Source: X23 sp050251575 (GTDB lineage Bacteria; Bacillota; Clostridia; SK-Y3). Taken from it: a stretch of DNA of 14,322 nt. Each line of letters begins with the position of its first letter. Position 1 is the first letter of the stretch. Shown here in pieces: positions 1 through 6,745 of the stretch. The notes beneath the pieces were generated by a model, which made no database searches, was not told the origin of the DNA, and was given only the letters and a program-made list of their open reading frames with translations. Location of the stretch: positions 1 to 14,322 of the forward strand of contig JBFWMP010000062.1 in assembly GCA_050251575.1 (NCBI GenBank), read 5' to 3'. Made by a program: the position numbers and the translations under genes.

Positions 1-2
1 CA

Positions 3-506
3 TTAGTTTTAATGGTTAGCGGAACTGATGAAGTGTTTGAAGAATGTAAAGATGCTTTAGTTGCGGTAGGTACGAACACTACGAAAGTTGGAAATGAGAT
101 TGGTCTTGGTCAGGTTGTTAAGGCAGCTAATCAGCTTCTTGTTACAGTACACCTTGTAGCGATAGCAGAGGCAATGGTTCTTGGTACAAAAGCAGGTGCA
201 GATCCTGAAATTATGTATGAAGTAATCAGAAAAAGTGCAGGAAACTGTTGGATGTTTGAACAAAAGATGCCTACCATTCTTGAAGGGGACTTCAGTAATA
301 GAGGAGCTTTAGATATTCAGATTAAGGATATTGATATATGCTTAAAAACAGGCAAGGAATTAAATGTACCGCTTTATACTTCAGCAATATGTCGAGAAGT
401 ATTTATTTGGGCTAATGCTATGGGACATGGTAGAGAAGATGCATCGGCGATAATTAAAGTATTTGAAAAGGTAGCTGGTGTTGAAGTACGCAAAAAAACT
501 AAATAG
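3..506 (+). CDS. NAD(P)-dependent 3-hydroxyisobutyrate/L-threonate dehydrogenase family, C-terminal part (5' partial)
   Basis: This is the C-terminal half of a beta-hydroxyacid dehydrogenase; the Rossmann NAD(P)-binding domain lies before the window, and the frame is open to base 3. The visible part is the all-helical substrate domain. It has the family signature GLGQVVKAANQLL, whose lysine (codon 120-122) corresponds to the catalytic lysine of 3-hydroxyisobutyrate dehydrogenases. It is followed by a long helix (AIAEAMVLGTKAGADPE) and the FEQKMPTILEGDF segment seen in tartronate-semialdehyde reductases and L-threonate dehydrogenases. The expected reaction is reversible NAD(P)-linked oxidation of a 3-hydroxy acid in the cytosol. 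The exact substrate cannot be decided. The next gene starts 42 bp downstream on the same strand, so the two are probably co-transcribed. The nearby TRAP transporter suggests import and oxidation of a hydroxy acid, which is inference. Confidence 0.88.
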   Translation, partial: LVLMVSGTDEVFEECKDALVAVGTNTTKVGNEIGLGQVVKAANQLLVTVHLVAIAEAMVLGTKAGADPEIMYEVIRKSAGNCWMFEQKMPTILEGDFSNRGALDIQIKDIDICLKTGKELNVPLYTSAICREVFIWANAMGHGREDASAIIKVFEKVAGVEVRKKTK

Positions 507-548
507 TTAATAGCAATATAAAAATAAAAAAGTGGAGGTCGTGTAAAA

Positions 549-1418
549 ATGGCAAAAAAAGATTATGTACAAGGAATTATCGACTACTTTAATGGCGAAC
601 AGTGGACTTCATTTATGAAGGATCATCTTACTCATGAAGATGAGGAAGTCTATCATGCTCATGTATATTTTGATAGTTCTGTTCATCCAAGCTGTCTTCA
701 TCCAATCGTGGCTGCATATTTTAAATCAAAAGGAATGCCGCTTGACAGAGTGATCGACCCTCAGTCACCAAAACCGAAACAAGGAGGTCTTCACGGGATT
801 CATCCATTTGGACAGGTGCATTTTGACTGGTTCTTCCGTTTTAATCCTGATGTAGTATTGGCTCCAATGCCTGGAGATGCTAAGGAAGCAGAGCATGGGT
901 CAAACCTTTTATCTTGGGGTAAGAAATATCAGGATGAATTTATGAGTAAGTTTACGTTTAAGACAGTAGGTCCTCGTGAAGTCCAAGAGATTAAAGATTA
1001 CTTCCTCTCAAAACATTGGAAAGATACTCTTGCATTTGTTGTCAATCCAGATGTTACTCACCCACATTCTAATGTTGAAATAAGCTTTGATCCTAAGATT
1101 ATGGAGCTCTATGCAAATGAAGCCCTTGCTAAGATAGGCTGGACAGTAGAAAAGGTTGTTCCATGCGTATACGATGTACATGGAGTATACACAGGTAAGA
1201 TTGTATATCTGCTAGGACATCCTGAAAAGATGTTTGATATCTGCTGGAAATTCAATCCTGATGTTACTGTTAGACCTGCTCAGGAGGGATGGATATTTAA
1301 CACCCCTGGATTTGATATTTGGTACTACCATATGTATAACAAGGTTATTGATGATGGGGACTTTTATGAACTGACACAAGAACAAATTGATCAAGTTATT
1401 GCTTCATTTAATAAATAA
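549..1418 (+). CDS. Tandem-duplicated protein resembling the DOPA 4,5-dioxygenase family (function unproven)
   Basis: This 289-residue soluble protein has no signal peptide. A GGAGG site at 534-538 sits 10 bp before the ATG. I do not recognise it as a named enzyme. It reads as two related halves: residues 13-125 and 151-260. Shared landmarks are YFNGEQW/YFLSKHW (13 and 151), a His-rich strand ending in FD (HAHVYFD at 36-42; HPHSNVEISFD at 171-181), and FNPDV (98 and 235) followed by a short strand ending in P. Half 1 has HAHVYFD, then GIHPFGQVHFD, then PMPGD..EH..N.LSWG. This spacing resembles the HxHxYF / GPHP / HP-T..-DH-WxG pattern of the DOPA 4,5-dioxygenase family (PF08883), which cleaves catechol rings. 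Half 2 keeps fewer of those histidines and could be structural. The family assignment is by eye and tentative. It sits between a hydroxyacid dehydrogenase and a TRAP transporter, so a role in aromatic or hydroxyacid catabolism is plausible. Confidence 0.8.
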   Translation: MAKKDYVQGIIDYFNGEQWTSFMKDHLTHEDEEVYHAHVYFDSSVHPSCLHPIVAAYFKSKGMPLDRVIDPQSPKPKQGGLHGIHPFGQVHFDWFFRFNPDVVLAPMPGDAKEAEHGSNLLSWGKKYQDEFMSKFTFKTVGPREVQEIKDYFLSKHWKDTLAFVVNPDVTHPHSNVEISFDPKIMELYANEALAKIGWTVEKVVPCVYDVHGVYTGKIVYLLGHPEKMFDICWKFNPDVTVRPAQEGWIFNTPGFDIWYYHMYNKVIDDGDFYELTQEQIDQVIASFNK

Positions 1419-1433
1419 GGGTAATTCTTATCT

Positions 1434-1491
1434 AAAAAAAGTTAAGGCAACAGCAATGCTATCTTGTAGTTTCGAGTGCTGTTACCTTAAC
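1434..1491 (-). terminator. Stem-loop with T7 tract on the minus strand
   Basis: GTTAAGGCAACAGCA (1441-1455) pairs with TGCTGTTACCTTAAC (1477-1491) with one mismatch, around a 21-nt loop. Seven A residues at 1434-1440 become a T7 tract when read on the minus strand, so the structure fits an intrinsic terminator for leftward transcription. On the plus strand the downstream bases (AGACTTAACT) are a poor U tract, though it may still stop or stabilise transcripts of the upstream genes. No leftward gene is visible immediately to its right. Confidence 0.55.
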
Positions 1492-1507
1492 AGACTTAAC
1501 TAAAAGA

Positions 1508-1565
1508 CAGTAATGGTGTTTCCTAAGCGTAAAATTACTGTAGGATTTTAGTGGAAACGAAATCC
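1508..1565 (+). promoter_or_regulatory. Candidate leader RNA with alternative hairpins
   Basis: Two adjacent hairpins can form: CAGTAAT (1508-1514) with ATTACTG (1534-1540), and GGATTT (1543-1548) with AAATCC (1560-1565). A competing pairing, GTTTCC (1518-1523) with GGAAAC (1553-1558), joins the two loops; it could compete with the hairpins or form a kissing interaction. It lies about 260 bp before the TRAP operon start. It matches no riboswitch class I know, and short A/T-rich pairings can arise by chance. Confidence 0.25.
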
Positions 1566-1596
1566 AAACAATAAAAGAGAAGATGATATCCTGTTA

Positions 1597-1605
1597 TGAT
1601 ATAAT
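1597..1605 (+). promoter_or_regulatory. Candidate extended -10 promoter for the TRAP operon
   Basis: TGATATAAT is a perfect TATAAT hexamer (1600-1605) with an upstream TG at the extended -10 position. No good -35 hexamer is visible at 16-18 bp. Transcription from here would give a leader of about 210 nt before the dctP start codon. Confidence 0.35.
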
Positions 1606-1705
1606 AAATTAAAATCAAAAACATTTCATAGTTATTCTTTCATTTATTATCTTGTCCTATGTTGAAAATTAAGTAATATCATAAGTCAGTAAGCATACAT
1701 CCATT

Positions 1706-1720
1706 AAGAAAACGTTCACT
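1706..1720 (+). promoter_or_regulatory. cre-like operator (possible CcpA / LacI-family site)
   Basis: AAGAAAACGTTCACT matches the catabolite-response consensus WTGNAANCGNWNNCW at all but one defined position (A for T at position 2). It lies downstream of the candidate -10 element and 103 bp before the dctP start, where a bound repressor could block elongation. Carbon catabolite control of a TRAP transporter would be sensible, but a single match in A/T-rich DNA is weak evidence. Confidence 0.35.
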
Positions 1721-1822
1721 AACCTACTTTTCTAATAGCAGTCGGCTGATAAAGTTATTTTTGGGCAATTATCCCATGTAATGGGGTCTGCAAATAATAA
1801 TATATTGAAATGGGGGATTAGA

Positions 1823-2881
1823 ATGAAAAGAAGAGTGTCTGTTTTACTACTAGCTTTATGCTTGGCAATACCATTAACTCTGGTAGGATGTGGTAGTAAG
1901 AAAGTAGATAAGCTGTCAACACCCGTGCAGAAGGAAGAGGCAAAGAAAGAAGTAGTTAAACCTATTGTTTTGAAAATGGCGCATTGTGATGCATTGACTC
2001 ATCCTTTCACAGCGGGAGTTAAGAAAATGGGGGAAGATCTTAAGAAAAGGTCTGGCGGAAGACTTATTTTGGAGGATTATCCTGCAAGTCAACTTGGAAG
2101 TAATAAGGAAACAACAGATGCTGTTGTCAATGATACGTTAGACATCGGCCAAGCACAGCCTGCAGAGGTAGGTAGGAGATTAAAAAAAGTAATGGTATTT
2201 GATTTGCCTTATTTGCTCCGGGATAAAGATCATATTGAGAAAGTACTTAATGGACCTATAGGGGCAGAGCTTTGGGAAGAACTCGCAGAAAAGACCAACA
2301 TTCATGTGCTTGGTGTAATGTATTATGGTACAAGACATGTTACAACGGGTAATGTTGCTGTAAATACACCTGACGATATGAAAGGACTAAAACTTCGTGT
2401 GCCCGATAATCCAATAAGTTTGGCAGCTGGAAGAGGCATGGGGGCAGATCCTACACCTATGTCCGTATCGGAAGTATATCTTGCACTTCAACAGGGAGTA
2501 GTAGATGGACAGGAAAACCCTATTCCAACTATATTTGCTAATAAATTCAATGAGGTTCAGAAAAATCTTATTCTAACAGGTCATATGAAAATGACAAGTT
2601 TAGTATTTATTTCTGACAAGAAGTTGAAATCGCTTCCAGAGGATTTACAGAAGATTTTAAAGGACACAGTTGCTGATCATATGAAAATTATAGGTCAGAC
2701 TATATACGATATGGAAATTAGTGAAATTGACAGACTTAGAAACACGGGTGAAATGACAGTTATTGAACCTGATCTTAAAGCTTTTGAAGAGCAAACGTAT
2801 GAATATGCATATAAAAATCTTGAAAGTGAATGGGGCGCTGAAGGCCTTAAGTTGATTGAAAAAATTAAGGCAGTTCAGTAG
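1823..2881 (+). CDS. dctP: TRAP transporter substrate-binding lipoprotein, DctP family
   Basis: This is the extracytoplasmic solute receptor of a tripartite ATP-independent periplasmic (TRAP) transporter, which captures a carboxylate and hands it to the DctQM permease. I chose the ATG at 1823 because GGGGG at 1812-1816 is correctly spaced and it begins a lipoprotein signal peptide: MKRR, a hydrophobic core, then lipobox L20-V-G-C23, so the mature protein is anchored to the membrane. The ATG at 1781 adds 14 unlikely residues and lies within a small hairpin. The mature domain starts near residue 48 (VLKMAHCDALTHPFTAG). It carries YYGTRH (Arg about 171) and the signature KLRVPDNP (Arg about 192), the region of the arginine that holds the substrate carboxylate, then ALQQGVVDGQENP. 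The length of 352 residues is normal. The ligand cannot be predicted. It is followed by a hairpin and dctQ. Confidence 0.95.
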   Translation: MKRRVSVLLLALCLAIPLTLVGCGSKKVDKLSTPVQKEEAKKEVVKPIVLKMAHCDALTHPFTAGVKKMGEDLKKRSGGRLILEDYPASQLGSNKETTDAVVNDTLDIGQAQPAEVGRRLKKVMVFDLPYLLRDKDHIEKVLNGPIGAELWEELAEKTNIHVLGVMYYGTRHVTTGNVAVNTPDDMKGLKLRVPDNPISLAAGRGMGADPTPMSVSEVYLALQQGVVDGQENPIPTIFANKFNEVQKNLILTGHMKMTSLVFISDKKLKSLPEDLQKILKDTVADHMKIIGQTIYDMEISEIDRLRNTGEMTVIEPDLKAFEEQTYEYAYKNLESEWGAEGLKLIEKIKAVQ

Positions 2882-2893
2882 TTTAGTAGGCTA

Positions 2894-2920
2894 GATGTAG
2901 GGAGAAATTCTCCCTACATC
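2894..2920 (+). promoter_or_regulatory. Intercistronic hairpin between dctP and dctQ
   Basis: GATGTAGGGAGAA (2894-2906) and TTCTCCCTACATC (2908-2920) are a perfect inverted repeat with a one-base centre, giving about an 11-bp G/C-containing stem. No T tract follows (TTATGGAAAA), so it is not a classical terminator. Its place after the binding-protein gene suggests 3' stabilisation of the dctP message or partial attenuation, giving more receptor than permease. Confidence 0.6.
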
Positions 2921-2954
2921 TTATGGAAAAGCTTAGAGAGAAGGAGGTTTCGGG

Positions 2955-3455
2955 ATGAAGAAAATGTTTTTAAATATAGTAGATAGGTTCGAAGAAATAG
3001 TAGGTATTATCTTATTGGCAATCATGCTCATTATAATGGTGATACAGATTTTTTCGCGGTATGTTTTGGATATGCCTCTTACTTGGAGTGAAGAGGCAGC
3101 CAGATATCTTTTTATATGGATAACTTTTATTGGCGCCGGGTATGGTGTAAAACATCAATGTCATATCTCTATGGAAGCACTTTTTAATTTATTTCCCAAA
3201 TCAATGCAAAGAGTGACCTGCATATTTGTAAATTTAATATGCGTAGTTTTTTTCATCGATCTTATCCCTTATGGATTTCGATTTATGATTAGTCAGCATA
3301 TGATTGAATCAGTAGCCATGAAAATACCGATGAGTTATATTACGGCAGCACTCCCTATGGGATGTACGTTAATTGTTATTCGTATAATCATAGATACGAT
3401 AAAGACACTTACGATACAAGAAACTATTACGAAAGAGCAGGTGTTTATAAAATGA
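2955..3455 (+). CDS. dctQ: TRAP transporter small permease subunit, DctQ family
   Basis: This 166-residue membrane protein starts after a strong AAGGAGG site (2940-2946). It has four hydrophobic segments (roughly residues 12-34, 49-66, 84-105 and 125-148), as expected for DctQ, the small partner that associates with DctM in the membrane. The family hallmark is present between the first two segments: FSRYVLDMPLTWSEEAARYLFIW, then GAGYGVKHQCHISMEAL. Its stop codon overlaps the dctM start in an ATGA arrangement, so the two permease subunits are translationally coupled and made in equal amounts. The protein looks complete and undamaged. Confidence 0.93.
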   Translation: MKKMFLNIVDRFEEIVGIILLAIMLIIMVIQIFSRYVLDMPLTWSEEAARYLFIWITFIGAGYGVKHQCHISMEALFNLFPKSMQRVTCIFVNLICVVFFIDLIPYGFRFMISQHMIESVAMKIPMSYITAALPMGCTLIVIRIIIDTIKTLTIQETITKEQVFIK

Positions 3456-4726
3456 CTTTCTTATTAATAGGCACTTTTGTTTTCTTATTATTGCTTAAAA
3501 CACCAGTTGCTTTTTCTCTTGTCATCAGTTGTATGGTGTATATGTTTGGAACGGGGTTGTCACCTATTGCTGCTGTACAAAGAATGCTAGCAGGTCCTGA
3601 TTCCTTCCCACTACTTGCTATACCAGGATTTGTTCTGGCCGGTGTAATTATGAATACGGGTGGAATCACGCAAAGAATATTCGCTTTTGCTCAAAAACTT
3701 GTAGGACACTTTACAGGCGGGCTTGGACATGCGAACATACTTGCAAGTATCATTTTTGCAGGAATGTCTGGTTCCGCTGTTGCTGATGCGGCAGGTTTAG
3801 GTGCAGTAGAACTAAAAGCTATGAAAGATGCAGGATTTGATGACGAGTTCAGTCTGGCTATCACTGGTGCTTCATCCGTCATCGGACCAATTATACCTCC
3901 GAGTGTTCCAGCAGTCGTATTTGGTGTTACCGCAGGTGTATCAATCGGAAGACTATTTATGGGAGGTCTTATCCCAGGTCTTATTATGGCTGGTGCTATG
4001 TCTATGCTTGTATACTTTATGGCTAAAAAAAGAAACTATCCAAAAGAAAAAAGAGCTACATTCAAAGAATTATTTTCAACACTACGATACGCATTTTTCC
4101 CATGTTTAACCCCAATTATTATTATAGTAGGTATTTTTACTGGAATAATTACACCTACCGAAGCATCTGTCATTGCAGTAGTATATTCAGCAGCTTTGGG
4201 ATTTATATATAAGACTATTAGAATTAAAGATTTTTATGGTTTTTTAAAGGAGACACTAGGCACAACTGTTACCGTTATGTTTATTATTGCAACTGCATCA
4301 CTTTTTGGATGGATTTTGGCGCATGCGCAGATACCTCAGAAACTATCGGAACTATTCATTACTTCAGTTTCTAATAAATACGTAATGTTATTCATTATAA
4401 ATATAATAATATTGTTCGCAGGATGTTTTATGGAAGCTGCTGCAGCAATTATGATTCTAACTCCGGTAATGCTGCCAGTTGTTATAAGTTTTGGAGTGGA
4501 TCCAGTACATTTTGGTATTATTATGGTGATAAATCTTATGATTGGTTTAATGACACCTCCGGTAGGGATGATACTATATGTGCTTTCGTCGATATCAAAA
4601 GTCCCGTTTGAAAGAATTGCAAAAGAATTCGTACCGTATATTATAGTACTTGTAATTATACTTCAATTCATTACTTATATACCTGAGATTACTCTTTGGC
4701 TTCCTAATTTACTATTTAATAATTGA
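3452..4726 (+). CDS. dctM: TRAP transporter large permease subunit, DctM family
   Basis: This is the 424-residue channel-forming subunit of the TRAP transporter, which drives substrate uptake with an ion gradient. The start at 3452 gives MTFLLIGTFVFLLLLKTPVAFSL, a first membrane helix typical of DctM; the longer frame starting at 3362 lies inside dctQ and adds a polar extension. Diagnostic segments are PLLAIPGFVLAGVIMNTGG, the FAGMSGSAVADAAGLG loop, GASSVIGPIIPPSVP and GGLIPG in the first half, then ITPTEASV and NLMIGLMTPPVGM in the second half. These are the repeated, pseudo-symmetric elements of the IT superfamily. About 11-12 hydrophobic segments are visible. There is no obvious terminator after the stop; transposon debris begins within about 10 bp, so the original 3' end of the operon may have been lost. 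Confidence 0.95.
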   Translation: MTFLLIGTFVFLLLLKTPVAFSLVISCMVYMFGTGLSPIAAVQRMLAGPDSFPLLAIPGFVLAGVIMNTGGITQRIFAFAQKLVGHFTGGLGHANILASIIFAGMSGSAVADAAGLGAVELKAMKDAGFDDEFSLAITGASSVIGPIIPPSVPAVVFGVTAGVSIGRLFMGGLIPGLIMAGAMSMLVYFMAKKRNYPKEKRATFKELFSTLRYAFFPCLTPIIIIVGIFTGIITPTEASVIAVVYSAALGFIYKTIRIKDFYGFLKETLGTTVTVMFIIATASLFGWILAHAQIPQKLSELFITSVSNKYVMLFIINIIILFAGCFMEAAAAIMILTPVMLPVVISFGVDPVHFGIIMVINLMIGLMTPPVGMILYVLSSISKVPFERIAKEFVPYIIVLVIILQFITYIPEITLWLPNLLFNN

Positions 4727-4733
4727 TTAAACA

Positions 4734-5387
4734 AAACAAGACTGTGAAATGAACGCATTTAAAAGGCTTGCAGTAAAGCTTAAAAACAAAATATCCCTCG
4801 CTTCCAATATGCATATTAGCAGACTGTCTGTATGCCTGCGAGCCAGTGTTTGAGATATGCAGCAAAACAAATGGAAATACGTCATCAGATTCAAAGAAGG
4901 CCGTATAAAAAGCGTTGCTGAGGAATCCAGTATTCTTAAAGAGGTTAAAGAAAAGAAGCATGCAAAAGGCGAGAAAAGTGAAAACTGTACCTGGATAAAT
5001 GATATTACTTACAATCAAAGATCTGTAAACCTTATAGAAGCTGATATAGAAAGTGATGACAATGATAAAAAATACTATGTTTTCATAAGCGATATAAGAA
5101 TAACCAAAAGAAATGCTGATGAAATAATGTGTTTTGGCAGGAGCCGGTGGAAGATTGAAAATCAGGGTTTTAACAATCAAAAGACAAAGAGATACAATAT
5201 AGAACATGCTAACGGTATGAACTACAATGCTATGAAGAATCATTATTTAATAACACAGATGATAGGTATATTTGGCAGCTATAGTTACTGTCAAGTAAAT
5301 GCTGGCAATTTTTTTCAATACAAATATTCTATAATAATGTTTGCGAAAGTCAGTCGCTTTTATTCCACGGTTCTATTGACATGGTGA
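4734..5387 (+). pseudogene. Truncated, frameshifted DDE transposase remnant
   Basis: Only the C-terminal third or so of a transposase survives, in three frame segments. From 4734, KQDCEMNAFKRLAVKLK is in frame; near 4800 the similarity moves to another frame, which reads ICILADCLYACEPVFEIC (4806-4859); it then returns to the first frame at about 4857 (QQNKWKYVIRFKEGRIKSV). The frame between the shifts has a stop at 4851-4853. The aspartate in ILADCLYACEP and the glutamate in GRSRWKIENQGFN look like DDE catalytic residues, followed by the familiar KTKRYNIEHANGMNYNAMKNHYLITQM end (to about 5260). The last 40 residues lack that character and run into a palindrome. The family resembles IS4-type DDE transposases, but I cannot assign the exact group. 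The N-terminal part is missing because the fragment starts next to the dctM stop. Confidence 0.75.
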
Positions 5388-5494
5388 CCCATGCACCCTC
5401 TGGACTCCCAATGATAGGCGGAAATAGCCTGTATTTTCGGCGTTTTTTCGCCGCCAAGATTATACCAGAGGGCGCTCTCACATATCAATAGACC
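5369..5494. repeat. 126-bp imperfect palindrome (possible MITE or large hairpin element)
   Basis: The left arm, GGTTCTATTGACATGGTGA and on to GCACCCTCTGG (5369-5403), is an inverted copy of the right arm, CCAGAGGGCGC and on to CATATCAATAGACC (5465-5494). The outer 20 bases and the inner 11 bases pair well, with a few bulges. The centre holds two further options: GGCGG (5417-5421) with CCGCC (5451-5455), or a small hairpin CGGCG-T6-CGCCG (5438-5453). No coding potential is seen. It lies between two broken transposase genes. Confidence 0.6.
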
Positions 5495-5528
5495 TTGCGG
5501 CATAAACGCTTTGTCTAATAAAGCTTAT

Positions 5529-6092
5529 CTATAAATCAAAATCTGCTTCTTCAAAAAGGATAGGCACTTCTTTGTGCCCACATAATTCATCTCTTTCAAC
5601 GGCCTTTACTTGTTTAGCTTCTTCTTCTTTCACTTTCTCACCTAAAGCCTGAACCACATTCCATATACCGCCATGACTGATATTTTGTCCCGTTAGTTCA
5701 GTTGCATTTCTAGCTGCATTACGAAAAGAGCTTATACTTGCATTCTCTACTACTTTCTCAGTTAAATTTGTAGATATCAGACCTATTGTATCAAATTTCA
5801 ACTATTGGTCTAGCAAAAACACAAATGTCTTTCTACCTTCATCATCAAGATGCCTGTAGATAGCACGTGAGAAAGTTACCTCTCCCATAAGTGTCTTTAT
5901 TGTTGTTTTCCTTCGACGTTTGTGTCGACATTCCGATTTATCTCTTTCCACTGCTAACTTCTTGTCCATCTCTTCTAAAATGTACGAAAGTGCATTACAT
6001 GCCGTCTTGCAGGTTGCTGTATAAATTTCCTTCTCTAACCGGTTGAATGATAATTCCTTTTCGTTTACAATTATATCTATCATACAAATCAC
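5529..6092 (-). pseudogene. ISLre2-family (UPF0236) transposase, truncated with internal amber stop
   Basis: The N-terminal part, read leftward from an ATG at 6092, has a good AGGAGTG ribosome site 6 bp before the start. It contains the UPF0236/ISLre2 hallmarks: an acidic helical start, then RDKSECRHKRRRKTTIKTLMG, then EVTFSRAIYRHLDDEGRKTFVFLLDQ. An in-frame TAG at 5802-5804 interrupts the protein after residue 96, exactly where homologues continue with a tyrosine or similar residue. The same frame then goes on with LKFDTIGLIS and ISHGGIWNVVQALGEKV, also family-typical, and ends at FEEADFDL. Full-length members are about 450-480 residues, so the catalytic C-terminal part is gone. The gene is therefore dead twice over. 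The break near 5529 lies 35 bp from the palindromic element. Confidence 0.8.
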
Positions 6093-6218
6093 TCCTGTCT
6101 GTGTTTTCTTAACAATTACATTTTACAGTTTGATTTGTATGATGGGAAGAAGTATTTTGCCTCTTCCTTTTATTATGCCAATTAAAATTATACTTTAAGG
6201 CAGCTATATGAAAAGGGC

Positions 6219-6356
6219 GTGGATAAAATAAGAGATTTAAAAAAGAGCATAAAAGAAATATCCTTATGTCTGTTAGAATCGTTTCGCACACGCACGCTAA
6301 CAAATACTGAGGATACGCTTAACACAGTGAAACGTATACAGATACGATTCATCTAA
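6219..6356 (+). other. Doubtful 45-codon open frame in decayed DNA
   Basis: A GTG-initiated frame encodes a basic peptide starting VDKIRDLKKSIKEISLCLLESF. There is no convincing ribosome site and I recognise no family. The second half overlaps complex inverted repeats (GAATCGT at 6276-6282 with ACGATTC at 6344-6350; CGTTTC with GAAACG inside). It is probably debris of the neighbouring mobile DNA rather than a real gene. Confidence 0.15.
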
Positions 6357-6558
6357 TAACACTATTTTAGCAGGGTGGTGATAAAAAAAGACTTTTAGAA
6401 AATTTTATCAAAAAATAGGACTAAATTAGGTGTAGTATTCACAGCAAAAAATAAAATCAATTATATAGTAAAACTCTACATGACATAACGCCAGTTTAGA
6501 TAATCAAATACAGTTATAAATATTTTTGCTCGTCAGAGCTGTCTGTTTTCATAGCATG
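6357..6558. other. Intergenic stretch with no recognised feature
   Basis: This is A/T-rich DNA between the mobile remnants and the deaminase promoter. I see no open frame of useful length, no RNA gene and no terminator. Confidence 0.5.
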
Positions 6559-6587
6559 TTGACTATCCAGGCAATTTTTAATAGAAT
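6559..6587 (+). promoter_or_regulatory. Sigma-A-type promoter of the deaminase gene
   Basis: TTGACT (6559-6564) and TAGAAT (6582-6587) are separated by exactly 17 bp, each matching five of six consensus bases. This predicts a start near 6594 and a leader of about 150 nt to the ATG at 6746. It is the best promoter in the window. Confidence 0.65.
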
Positions 6588-6604
6588 GTGTATTACAAAA
6601 GATA

Positions 6605-6645
6605 TTTCAAAAACTATTTATAGAATATAAGAATAGTTTTTGAAA
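6605..6645 (+). promoter_or_regulatory. Perfect 14-bp inverted repeat in the deaminase leader
   Basis: TTTCAAAAACTATT (6605-6618) is repeated exactly in inverse at 6632-6645 around a 13-nt A/T-rich spacer. It begins about 10 bp after the predicted transcription start. It could be an operator or a 5' stabilising hairpin. No T tract follows, so a terminator is unlikely. Confidence 0.6.
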
Positions 6646-6710
6646 GAAATAGAGAGTGGAACAAATGGAAGATTGCAGATCAACTTATAAAAAGAAAGGA
6701 AGTGACTAAG

Positions 6711-6739
6711 CCTGATTTTGCATGGTTTTAAAAATCAGG
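6711..6739 (+). promoter_or_regulatory. Hairpin between ribosome site and start codon of the deaminase gene
   Basis: CCTGATTTT (6711-6719) pairs perfectly with AAAATCAGG (6731-6739); the 11-nt loop contains an unused ATG (6722). The ribosome site AGGAAGTGA (6697-6705) is 40 nt from the preferred start at 6746 in linear distance, but about 11 nt when this stem is folded. Confidence 0.5.
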
Positions 6740-6745
6740 CTTGAT

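Noticed and set aside
1781..1822. Earlier ATG start for dctP
   Set aside because: It places 14 non-signal residues before a good lipoprotein signal peptide and lies within a CCCAT/ATGGG hairpin; the ATG at 1823 has the ribosome site.
3362..3451. Longer start for dctM overlapping dctQ by 94 bp
   Set aside because: The extension is polar (Tyr/Asp/Arg rich) and unlike DctM; the ATGA overlap at 3452 is standard.
4716..5243. Minus-strand frame of 175 codons
   Set aside because: It is antisense to the transposase remnant, which has clear family motifs on the plus strand.
5802..5804. TAG as pyrrolysine or programmed read-through
   Set aside because: The gene is also truncated at its 3' end, so simple pseudogene decay explains it; no Pyl genes are visible.
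6109..6303. Minus-strand frame of 64 codons upstream of the ISLre2 remnant
   Set aside because: Composition is Cys/His/Phe rich without a family match or ribosome site; it looks like noise in A/T-rich DNA.
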